Assembly: GCF_008831285.2 (NCBI RefSeq)
Contig: NC_045141.1
Span: 13,810,106-13,874,105, forward strand
Direction: 5' to 3'
Length of the DNA: 64,000 nt
Origin: Nymphaea colorata
Taxonomy: Eukaryota; Streptophyta; Magnoliopsida; Nymphaeales; Nymphaeaceae
Part shown: positions 37,046-46,731 of the stretch, one piece after another
Numbering within the stretch: the first letter of the stretch is position 1
Layout: each line of letters opens with the position of its first letter
Translations under genes and position numbers: made by a program
Notes under the pieces: generated by a model
Seen by the model: only the letters and a program-made list of their open reading frames with translations
What the model was told of the DNA's origin: nothing
The model's database searches: none

Positions 37046-37450
37046 TGTCATGGGCTGACAACTTTGGCCCGTGCGGCGCGGCAAGAACCTGATTGCCGCA
37101 AGCCTTCAAACCGTTGAACGGGACGCAAAAGTAGTTTAAGAAAACGAGTGTATAAAGAATGCTTGTGAATAAATAAATCTTGCATGTATTCGCTTGGAAA
37201 ATTAGTACATCACGAGAAAGATAAGGAAGGAGAATGATCTCGACTTTACTTATATAGGATGGCTGAGGCCTCTTACAGGATTCCCATGCCGACCACCCAA
37301 AACAAGAAATCTCAATACTTGACACTTAGACCGATGGGAAGGTACTCCCTTACAAGTAAACATGCGTAAGCAAATGACTCAACATAAGCAAAGGAAGCAC
37401 AATGCAAAACAAATCAAATGACTGTACAGACTCCCAGACACAGGGGAACA
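37046..37450 (-). repeat. 3' LTR of gypsy A
   Basis: 405 bp, adjoining the polypurine tract GAAGGGGGGAGCC (minus strand, 37451-37463). Confidence 0.9.
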
Positions 37451-37470
37451 GGCTCCCCCCTTCAAGTCAT

Positions 37471-38623
37471 GCGCCGTCCTCGGTGCCAGCAGTTTCATGA
37501 TAGGCCTTGACTTCCAGCGGGTAGCGCTGCTTCATGCGGAATGCATACTCCTAGGTGGGGTTGTGTTCGCCTATCCACTTCACTTGGTACTTCTTCGGCT
37601 CCCCCAAATAGTTTGTCTTGTGCCGAAGAATCTCTTCCATCTGACGGTCCGCCGCTCGCTTGGTCGACGGGGCTCGCTGCAGGATCGGTCTTGTTCTGGA
37701 ACGCTTCTCTCGGGGTCTTCCTCATCGACATAGAAGGGCTTCAGATTACAAACATGGAACACTGAATGCACCTTAAAGTTTGGCGGTAAGTTTAGCTTGT
37801 AGGCTAGCTTTCCGATTCTCTTCAGCACTGTGAAGGGTTCCTCATACTTGCGGATCAATGACCTGTGTCGACCACGGAAAATGCCCGTGCGATCAGGATA
37901 GAGCTTCACGAGGACTTATCACCCACTCGAAATTCCATTGGCCTTTGATTCCGATCTGCAAACTTTTTCATCTTTTTGGTGGCCTTGTATAAGAACGCCT
38001 TAGCCATTTCCGTCTGTTCTTGCCAATCGCGAACGAACTGGTAGGCAAAAGTGGGTCTTCCCTTTTCTTAGGCTGCAAGGGTATGCGGCATCAACGGTTG
38101 TTGTCCAGTGGCTATTTCGAATGGACTATGTCCAGAAGACTCGTTCTTCTGCAAATTGTAGCAAAATTGAGCTACATGCAACAATTTCACACAATCCTCT
38201 TGATTCGCGCTGACATAGTGTCGAAGGTATTGTTCCAACAATCCGTTGATTCGTTCCCAACAAACGAAATACTTTGCGCCAAAATTTTCCTGTGAAGCTA
38301 GCATCCCGATCACTGACAATGCTTTTCGGCACGCCCCAATGCTTCACTATATGCTTCACGAACAACTCTGCCGTCTTCTCCGCGGGACATTCTTTAGAGG
38401 CTAGGATAAATGTGGAATACTTTGAAAATCTATCCACAACCACAAGGATTGAGCTGAAGCCGTCAACTATGGGCAAGCTGACGATGAAGTCCATGGAGAG
38501 GCATTCCCACAGACGTTCTGAGATAGGAAGAGGCTCCAGGAGACCGGCAGGCTTTTGGTTTGTTCCCTTGTCTTGCTGACAGATCAAGCATGTTTTCACA
38601 TAGACTTCAACGTCGTTGCGCAT
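37471..38623 (-). pseudogene. gypsy A integrase and chromodomain, disrupted
   Basis: The zinc-binding tail reads [14 protein letters not shown]. The core has SMDFIVSLP (first D) and IVSDRDASF (second D). A deletion of about 60 bp near 38290-38300, relative to gypsy B, removes the stretch before the third catalytic residue (TERIN) and shifts the frame; ERINGLLEQ resumes in the next frame. The C-terminal part has KLYPDRTGIFRGRH, then a frameshift near 37640. The chromodomain segment NYLGEPKKYQVKW follows with TAG at 37551-37553 where gypsy B has tryptophan. Chromodomains guide integration to marked chromatin in functional elements. Confidence 0.85.
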
Positions 38624-40474
38624 CTATGGCCAGTAGTAGCCACGTTCGAGCAGTGCCAGTGCCCGCTCCTGGCCAGGATGGCCAACCCACAACGAGTCAT
38701 GACACTCCTTCAGCAACTCTCGTCGGAGATTGCCCCATCTAGGCACGAACACTCGTCCGCCTTTTGCCATCAAAAGTCCATCTTGTAGCCAGAATCGTCG
38801 CGTCTTTCCCGCGTTCGTTGTTTCAACCAAGTGCTTGGCCACTGGATCCTGCTTCATGCCTTCTTGAATCTGCCCAAGAAGAGCACCATCGAGTTGCGCT
38901 TCGGATGATGCTGTTCGGGTAGCTGCCAACTCCGCCTTCCGACTCAGTGCATCGGCTACGACGTTTGTCTTCCCTGCCTTGTACTCCAAGGTGAAATCGA
39001 ATTCTGCAAGGAATTCCTGCCATCGAGCCTGCTTCGGACTCAACTTCTTTTGAGTCTGGAAGTAGCTTGTGGCTACATTATCAGTCTTTACCACAAACTG
39101 GGACCCTAATAAGTAATGCCTCCATGTGCGAAGACAATGAATAATGGTCGTCATTTTCCTTTCGTGCACGAAGTACCGTTGCTCCGCGTCTTTCAGCTTC
39201 CGACTCTCATAGGTGACTGGATGACCTTCCTGCATCAAAACTCCGCCAATGGTAAAATCTAATGCATCCGTGTGGACTTCAAATTTCCTTGCGTGGTCGG
39301 GCAACCTAATCACAAGCTCCTGCGTCAGGGCCCTCTTCAACTTCTCGAAGGCATCTTCTTCGAGCTCTTCCCAAGCCCAAGTTCGGTTTTTCTTTAGCAA
39401 ATCAATGAGAGGCGCAGTTATCAAAGAATACCCCTCAAAGAATCGTCGATAGTAATTTGCCAAACCGAGAAAAGAACGTAGTTCTGGTACATTGGTTGGC
39501 GGTTTCCAGTCTTGAATTGCCCTCACCTTTTTTGTGTCTATTCGCAGTTGACTTTTTCCAAAAATGTGACCGAGAAAACTGATTTCCGGTTGACCGAATA
39601 GGCACTTCTCGCGCTTCACATAGAGTTCGTTTTCCTCCAATACCTTGAACATTGTCCGCAAGTGTTCCACATGGTCTCTCATGGAGCCGCTATACACTAC
39701 AATGTCATTAAGATAGACTACCACGAACTTATCTAAGTACGGAAATAGGCACTTCTCGTGCTTCACATAGAGTTCGTTTTCCTCTAATACCTTGAATATT
39801 GTCCGCAAGTGTTCCACATGGTCTCTCATGGAGCCGCTGTACACTACAATGTCATCAACATAGACTACCACGAACTTATCTAAGTACAGATAGAATATCT
39901 TGTTCATTAGAGTCGAAAAAGTGGCTGGGGCATTCGTCAACCCGAACGGCATTATTAAGAATTCAAAGGCACCGTAGCGAGTGACGCAAGTGGTCTTTGG
40001 CTCGTCGCCGTCAACAATCCGAACTTGTCAATATCTTGATCTGAGGTCTAACTTGAAAAACACTTGAGCTTCGCTCAGTTGAGCAAACAGATCTACAATC
40101 AAAGGTAAGGGGTACTTGTTCTTCACTGTTACCTTGTTCAATGCCCGATAATCTACACATAGCCGTTTGGAACCGTCATACTTTGCTTAAAATAACACTG
40201 GTGCACCAAAAGGAGCTTTAGAAGGTCTGATTATACCTCTAGCTAGCATCTCGTCCAACTGTCGCCGAAGTTCCCTTAATTCTGTAGGGGCCATTCGATA
40301 TGGTGCCATTATCGGGGGTTTGGCACCAGGAAGGAGTTTGATGGCATGATCCACCTCACGTCGAGGTGGCAGCCGTCTAGGGAGCTCCGCAGGCATTGTT
40401 CCAGCGAATTCCACTAAGACAGGCGCAAGCGCCTCTGGGACCAAACCAGGAGAGTCATTAGTAAGGCTGGGCAT
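38624..40474 (-). pseudogene. gypsy A reverse transcriptase and RNase H with duplicated palm
   Basis: The N-terminal part [18 protein letters not shown] to APFGAPVLF stops at TAA (40187-40189, Q in gypsy B). TGA at 40028-40030 replaces W. The 442-codon frame from 39952 then carries [11 protein letters not shown] and two tandem copies of a 49-residue block: the first with [10 protein letters not shown], the second with [10 protein letters not shown]. On DNA the period is 147 bp (39601-39747 and 39748-39894). RNase H follows ([21 protein letters not shown]), then the integrase start [18 protein letters not shown]. Confidence 0.9.
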
Positions 40475-40908
40475 CGGGCCGGGTCAGGCCGGCCCTGCCC
40501 GATAAAAATGTAAAAATGAAGCCCAATAACCTAAACGGGCCGGCCCGAGGCCCGGCCCGTTTCTAAACGGGCTGGGCTGGGCCCAAGTCATATCGGGCCT
40601 CGGGCTTCGGTCAAGGCCCGAGGCCCGGCCCGGCCCGATTAATAATGGGCCGGACGGGCTTAGATGGGCTTCGGCCCGGCCCGTTATTGAAAAAACTCAA
40701 ACACAACGAAAGTTCATTTTTATTTAACCCTAGGTCCCTAACGAGTAACGAAGTTCATTTAAAAAAAAAAAAAAACAACGGGCTTCGCGGGCCGCCGCCG
40801 ATCAAAGCGGCTGGCCCGCGCCCGGCAACTAACGGGCCGACTACTATAAAAGCAAGGCCCGGGCCCGCCCGAGTACCCGGCGGCGGCCCGGCCCGGTGCC
40901 CAGGCTTA
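40462..40908. mobile_element. hAT-like MITE, 447 bp, GGGCTGGGCA family, nested in gypsy A
   Basis: Inverted ends TAAGGCTGGGCATCGGGCC and, on the complement, TAAGCCTGGGCACCGGGCC. Perfect 8-bp duplication GTCATTAG at 40454-40461 and 40909-40916 (one or two more flanking bases also agree). The subterminal regions are dense in GGCCCGG. It sits inside gypsy A pol, so it is younger than gypsy A. Confidence 0.88.
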
Positions 40909-41592
40909 GTCATTAGTCACTTCTCTGATTGCCACCAAGTACGTCTTTTCGCCGTGCTTGAGGCATTTCTTCAACTGAAGGGCAGATATCATTGCGGCTT
41001 TGCCCTTATCCCTCTTTATGGATGTTATTTGAACCATACAAGGGGACTTCTCGTCCATGACACTGATACTGCGTAGGTGCGGCATTGGAACCATTTTCGC
41101 TGTACTGAGAAGTTTCATGCCTAGGATCATCCAGAAATCATCCATCGGGACCACCGAGAAGTTGGCCCTTCCTGACCAACTCTCAATCTTCACAACCGCA
41201 TCACGGGCCACTCCGTGGATGGGATTGGCCTCTGAGTTCACCGCCTTCATGCGTAACTCTCCCCTCTCAAGGGTTAGGCTTAGTCTCCTCACCTCCTCAA
41301 CTAAGACAAAGTTATGTGTGGCTCCCGTGTCTACCATAGCCAGGGTAGGCCTTCCATTTACCAGGATTTCCAAGTACAAGAGCTCGTTAGAAGGTGTCGC
41401 TGTCACCTTCACTTTTTCCTCCCTTTTTATAGTGTTCAGAAGTTGAAGTGCGTCCATCTTTGGTCCTTCCTCTTCTTCACCTTGTGCCGCAGTAGCAGAT
41501 TGCCTTGAAGAGCTTGCTTGATTGTCCCTGTTTACACGCTTTGGACATTGCCTTCCTAAGTGATTACCATCGCAAAACCAACATTTCAACAC
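40909..41592 (-). pseudogene. gypsy A zinc knuckle and aspartic protease
   Basis: CWFCDGNHLGRQC is a CX2CX3HX4C-type knuckle. The protease active site MVDTGATHNF is intact, followed by NFSVVPMDDFWMILGMKLL. The frame continues to IREVTND, where the nested MITE interrupts it; the sequence resumes at about 40453 with [13 protein letters not shown]. Confidence 0.85.
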
Positions 41593-41599
41593 TCTATTC

Positions 41600-42700
41600 T
41601 GAGAGTTGTCATTTCTGCGAAAGAAAGTTCTTCTTTCGACTTGGCGCTGAATTGATGGTTCATCTTTCCGTTCCCTTCAATCCTCTTCCTCCATGGTCAG
41701 GCTTCTTCGACGACTTAAAGGCGTTAGTGTAGCTCTTGCGCTGAGTATCAGCCAAACGTTCTGCTACCATATAAGCATCCTCCAAGGTCTCTAGATTACT
41801 CCTTTCCAATTCGGATTGTGCCCACGACTGAAGTCCCAAAATAAACCAGTTCAATTTATCTTGTTCTTGCATATCTGGCACATCTAGCATTAGCCTTTGA
41901 TAGGCCCTCACGTAATGTCGCAAGGATCCGGTATGTTTCAGTTCACCAACCATCTGATAGGCATGGCGTGTCGCATTCGGGGGCATGAAGTAAGTTCTTA
42001 ACTCTCGCTAAAAATCATCGAAAGTGTCTATTGTGCAGATCCCCTTCTGAATGTCGAGTTTTTTCCTTCTCCACCATGCCACAGCATTGCCCTCTAGCAA
42101 AATAGTTGTAGTCTTGACTTGAAGGTCGTCCCCCATAATGCCTTGCAAGTCCAGGTAATACTGTACTTGAAATAAAAAGTTGTCGATCACTCGACTATCC
42201 CGAGTTCCGTTGTATTTAGCTGGTCTCTGAACGTCAACCCTCGCTAGTCGATCGTCACCTCCACCTACAGAGATCTGTCGCTGTAGTGTGTGGTTCTTTA
42301 CCTGAAGTTCCTTGACTTCAGCCTGTAACGCGGTCACTATGTCAGTCAGTGCCCGATTCATGGCCGCTAGGTCGGCCACTTGTTCCCGCAGTACCTTCAT
42401 CTCGTCCTTCATTTCCCCGAATGACTCAGCTGCATTACCCAACGCTTCTTTATGAGTAGCTACGTCGGTAGCCAGCTTGTTCACCATCTCGGTCAGGTCT
42501 TCCTGACCCTGGAATGTACACATCTTGTCAGAATGGGCTACCCCCTTGCCCTTGGCACTTCGCAGATCGTATTGAGTCGCCAGGGCTTCTTCCTCTTCGA
42601 TCAACGATCGTCGGAGGTCTCTTTCGATCAACGATCGTAGGCGTGTAGTTCTACACCGACTATCCAACCGCTTCCCCAGATTGAGCCGAACCTGGGCTCT
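41600..42700 (-). pseudogene. gypsy A gag, disrupted
   Basis: The N-terminal part contains a heptad-like stretch (EMKDEMKVLREQVADL and LQAEVKELQVKNHTLQRQ), probably a coiled coil. Then comes RVDVQRPAKYNGTRDSRV and the gag core LLEGNAVAWWRRKKLDI. A TAG at 42008-42010 precedes RELRTYF; the core continues as HTGSLRHYVRAYQRLMLDV and RLADTQRKSY. A frameshift near 41655 separates it from the zinc-knuckle frame. Confidence 0.85.
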
Positions 42701-42707
42701 GATACCA
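42696..42707 (-). other. primer binding site of gypsy A
   Basis: TGGTATCAGAGC on the minus strand, two bases inside the 5' LTR: the classic complement of the 3' end of initiator tRNA-Met. Confidence 0.85.
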
Positions 42708-42709
42708 GT

Positions 42710-43115
42710 TGTCACGGGCTGACAACTTCGGCCCGTGCGGCGCGGCAAGAACCTGAGTGCCGCAAGCCTTCAAACCGCTAAACGGGGCGCAAAGGTAGTT
42801 TGAGAAAACAAGTGTATAAAGAATGCTTGTGAATAAAGAAATCTCGTAATGTATTCGCTTGAAAAATTAGTACATCACGAGAAAGATAAGCAAGGAGAAT
42901 GGTCTCGACTTTACTTATATAGGATGGCCGAGGCCTCTTACTGGATTCCCATGCCGACCACCCAAAACAAGAAATCCCAATACTTGACACTTAGACCGGT
43001 GGGAGGATACTCCCTTACAAGTAAACGTGCATAAGCAAATGACTCAACATAAGCAAAGGAAGCACAATGCAAAACAAAGCAAAGGATTATACAGACTCCC
43101 AGACACAGGGAAACA
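42710..43115 (-). repeat. 5' LTR of gypsy A
   Basis: 406 bp, TG...CA on the minus strand, about 29 differences from the 37046-37450 copy by hand count. Confidence 0.9.
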
Positions 43116-43600
43116 TAACCAATCCTTCAAAAAAAAAACAAAGAAAGAGAAAAAAGACAAGGGAGAGCAAAAGAAAAGGGATTATCATGCATTGCTTCTT
43201 TATTTACAAGTTATTTTGCCTTTTCTAATTTTTGACATTATTTTTATGAATATTATATATTATATATTTTTTGTCCTGATAATAATGCTTCTTACTCCCT
43301 CTCCCATGTGGATCCTTCTTCCTGTTGAGTTTGGCAGCCCTCCAACGGCTGTTGCACTCCTCTTGCCGGAAGAATCGTAGCTAATGGACTCCCTTCTCTG
43401 CTCTATCTTCTTCCCCTCCATCTGTACGAAACGCCATGGCATCATGGGCTGTGTATCCAGCCATCTTGGATGGCAGCCATATTCTTCTTACCTATAACAA
43501 GAGGCCATGAGCAGTAATCGGAGGGCTTGATAAAATCGTAAGGGAAGGAGCGGCCAATTGGGAGTAAAGGTCGGCATCGCTAGGTACTCGACAGTACTTG
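43116..43600. other. unit 3 sequence between gypsy A and a MITE
   Basis: Matches 26470-27000 and 28060-28200 of unit 2. Ends with the TSD of the next element inside an old hAT-like copy. Confidence 0.65.
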
Positions 43601-43837
43601 TAGGGCTGGGCATCAAGCCCCATTGGGCCCAGATTCAAGCCAAAAAAAACCGGCCCAGCCCCGCCCTATAACAACGTACGGGGCCATTTTGGGTCAATCC
43701 GATTTATTTTTAATATTACTTTTATTTTAATTGTTATATATTTTATAATAAATATATATTTTATATTAAAGAAATTTTACTTTATATGTTAAAAGATATT
43801 TTCTATTTGAACTGGGTAGGCCCAATGCCCAAGCATA
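43601..43837. mobile_element. hAT-like MITE, 237 bp, GGGCTGGGCA family
   Basis: Left end TAGGGCTGGGCATCAAGCC; complement of right end TATGCTTGGGCATTGGGCC. Flanks AGTACTTG (43593-43600) and AGTACCTG (43838-43845), 7 of 8 identical. It sits in the unit 3 copy of the old hAT-like element. Confidence 0.78.
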
Positions 43838-45237
43838 AGTACCTGGTACCTATCTAGACCCAAGCTTATCACCTCAAATTTTTTCAAAAGGATCGTATTC
43901 GGATTTAATTTTTGCACCCTTGGTCCAACCCTAGACTCAAAATAAATACACAACTATTCGATTCAAAACAAATCTCTAGACCCATGTCCAAGTCCAAACG
44001 CAAGAGTCAAATCCAAAATCCAACTCTTTCATCCAAATTAGATAAAAGATTCAAGTCTACATCCAAATTGAGAATTTGAAACTCAAAATCCAAAGCTGAG
44101 ATTAAACGACAAAATTTGATGCTATGAGCGCCACACGCGCATGCACAGACCTTCCCTTTGTTTTATGTCTCGTTCTTACTTTAAAATATACTTTTGAGTT
44201 TAAATCACTCACTAGAACGCATCAACAACCAATTGAACCCAATCAAGATTTAAAACGAGCCCGGAATCATTCAAAATGAAGTTGGCCCCCCATTTGTAAC
44301 AAAAATCATTTTTATCCCTTTTAAATACACATTTAAAAATATGATTCTCATGTTTCACTTATTTTATTTTATAAACAGACCCCTTGGAGCCTAGGGAGGC
44401 AAAATCTGCCCCTTATTCGTCCATACAAGACAATAAGGGGGGCATTTTGCCCCCCTTTATGAGAACTCAGGGGGTAGGACCTGTGTTTCCTAATACCACT
44501 AACCACCATACTAATTTAGTCATAATGCACAGAAATCATCAAAATTTTATTTCTTACTTTTGCTAATAACATCAAATTTAATTGGGCCATAGTGCCCATG
44601 ATGAACCTGTCCTACTTGCTCAAGTCGATCAGTCCACCGTCTTGAAGCTAAGCTCTGGTCAGGTTACGATCGATCGCTGGTCACGAGTTGAGCCTGGCTT
44701 TGCACTACCCTCTCTATATGTATGAGTCAACTTATATCGACCAATACGATGCACTATATTGTGAGCAAAATTATTGGGGGAAATGGATCCAATATTTACA
44801 CACAGATTCCGGTGTTCTTTAATTTATAAGCTTTGACTTTTCATTCATATTTGGGATACATACTTTAATTTTGCTAATGAATATTGCAAGAAGTAGATCT
44901 AAGTTTAAGTTAAATCATGCTATCGTGTAAGTGAACATTGCAACTTATAAATTGCTTAGTCCAACTAACTGGTCCCCTTCCCATGTGGACATGGCTGTTT
45001 GATTATCAGCTTTTGCTAACATTAGTGATGAAATATTTCTTTCTAGTATATATATGTAGATCCACCTGATCGCATTATTTGATGATCTTCAATATCGTTC
45101 AATGATCTTCATCTTCAATACTGTTGGGCAGTCATTTCTAGAACTGTTCTTTTAGAGGTAGTTTGGTATTAGTTACAAATTATTACTGTCTAGTGAGACT
45201 GTTCAAAAGTTGGGGCATATTCATGCAACCCTATAAC
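43838..45237. other. unit 3 sequence between the MITE and gypsy B; contains a hairpin
   Basis: 43860-44110 is private and rich in ATCCAAA/AAGTCCAA words. 44110-44490 is unrecognised except for the hairpin at 44398-44451. 44495-45160 matches 12430-13080. 45160-45237 is a GTTTGG...TTACAAATTATTACT element-like end into which gypsy B inserted. Confidence 0.55.
44398..44451. repeat. 20-bp inverted repeat (hairpin)
   Basis: Left arm 44398-44417 (GGCAAAATCTGCCCCTTATT) and right arm 44432-44451 pair at all but about two positions, with a 14-base loop. Could be a small foldback element or an RNA hairpin. Confidence 0.7.
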
Positions 45238-45653
45238 TGTCACGGGCCGACTCCTTCGGACCACGCGGTGCGGCAAACTCTCACCAGTAAGCCGCAAGCC
45301 TTCGCCTCGTTCAAGTGGGCGCAGATCACTTGAATGCTTTCTCGAAAACAAAGAACACAAATTGCACAAAGAGTGTGGAAAGAAAACTCGCAATATATTC
45401 ACTTGAAGAAGATGAGTACATCACGAGGGAAGCAAGTAAGCTTTTAACTTTACTTTCATAGGATGGCCGAAGCCACTTACAGAATTCTCATGCCGACCAT
45501 CCAAAACAAGGAATCCCAATATCACACTTAGGAAGTCGTTTTGGGAGGGTACTCCGACATAGGTGAACAAACTAGATTACACCAAGACTCAACATAAGCA
45601 AAGCAAATACAGCAAAAGCAAAGGACTGTACAGACTCTAGATGTAGGGGAACA
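45238..45653 (-). repeat. 3' LTR of gypsy B
   Basis: 416 bp, TG...CA on the minus strand, next to the polypurine tract. Confidence 0.95.
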
Positions 45654-45665
45654 GGCTCCCCCCTT
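45654..45665 (-). other. polypurine tract of gypsy B
   Basis: AAGGGGGGAGCC on the minus strand, ending directly at the 3' LTR. Confidence 0.8.
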
Positions 45666-45669
45666 CGAA

Positions 45670-46731
45670 TCAAGCGCCGGCCTCGGCGCCAACAGCTTCA
45701 TGGTAGGTCTGGACTTCTTCTGGATGACTTCGCTTGAAGCGGAAGGCATACTCCCATGTTGGTTGATCATCATCTACCCACTTGACCAAGTATCGCTTCG
45801 GTTCACCAAGATAGTTCACTTTGTGTCGAAGGATTTGGTCCCACTGACGGTCACTGGCACGTCGGGTAGAGAGAGCATGCTGCAAAATCGGTTCTCTCCG
45901 GGGCTGGCTTCTCTCCGGGTCTTCAGTATCGGCATAGAAGGGCTTGAGGTTACAGACGTGAAACACTGAATGCACCTTGAAGTCTGGCGGCAGATCTAAC
46001 TTATATGCCAGCTTCCCAATTCTTTTGACCACAGTGAATGGCCCTTCATACTTTATGATCAACGCTCGGTGTCGCCCACGGAAGATGCCTGAGCGGTCTG
46101 GGTAAAGCTTGACAAGAACTTGGTCTCCCACTCGAAACTCAGCAGGTCTCCGATTCTTGTTCGCCCATTTCTTCATTTTCTTGGCGGCCTTGTGCAAGAA
46201 CGCCTTCGCTATTTCCATCTGTTCCTGCCAGTCTCTGACAAACTGGTAGGCGAAGTTGGGCCTTCCTTTCTCCTGGGCAGCAACAGTTTGAGGCATCAAT
46301 GACTGCTGTCCTGTGGCTACTTCGAAGGGGCTGTGGCCTGAAGACTCGCTCTTCTACAGGTTGTAACAGAATTGGGCCACATCGAGCAGCTTTACCCAGT
46401 TTTTCTGGTTGGCGCTGACAAAGTGACGCGGGTACTGTTCCAACAAAGCATTGATGCGTTCGGTCTGGCCATCAGTCTGAGGGTGGAAGCTTGTGGAAAA
46501 CAGCAAGTCTGAGCCTAGCAACTGAAACACTTCACGCCAAAACTTGTCCGTGAAGCGAGCATCGTGATCACTCACAATACTCTTCGACACACTCCAGTGC
46601 TTAACAATGTTCTTCACAAACATCTCTGCCGTCTTCTCCGCTGGACTCTCCTTTGTAGTTGGGATGAACGTGGCATACTTAGAAAACATGTCCACAACAA
46701 CAAAGATAGAGCTGTAGCCATCAACTCGAAG
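45670..46731 (-). pseudogene. gypsy B integrase core and chromodomain (continuation after a stop)
   Basis: It continues the pol frame after TAA (46732-46734). The core reads VDMFSKYATF, IVSDHDARF (second catalytic D) and TDGQTERINALL (third, E). TAG at 46354-46356 stands where gypsy A has glutamine. Then come SGHSPFE, KLYPDRSGIFRGRH, YKLDLPPDFKVHSVFHV and the chromodomain RYLVKWVDDDQPTWEYAF. All parts lie in one frame, so only two point changes separate it from the pol frame. Confidence 0.9.

Larger units (their letters stand above)
37046..43115 (-). mobile_element. Ty3/gypsy chromodomain-type retrotransposon A (degenerate)
   Basis: Both LTRs are present (37046-37450 and 42710-43115, TG...CA, about 93% identical by hand count). 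The polypurine tract is at 37451-37463, and a primer site complementary to initiator tRNA-Met is at 42696-42707. Flanking bases are GAACC (37041-37045) and TAACC (43116-43120), a 5-bp target duplication with one change. The join gives GTGAACAGGTTGAACCAATC, matching the empty site in units 1 (9600) and 2 (26457). Order on the minus strand: gag, protease, RT, RNase H, integrase, chromodomain. The gag style resembles Galadriel-type chromoviruses (from memory). Many stops and frameshifts; a 447-bp MITE is nested inside. Confidence 0.93.
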
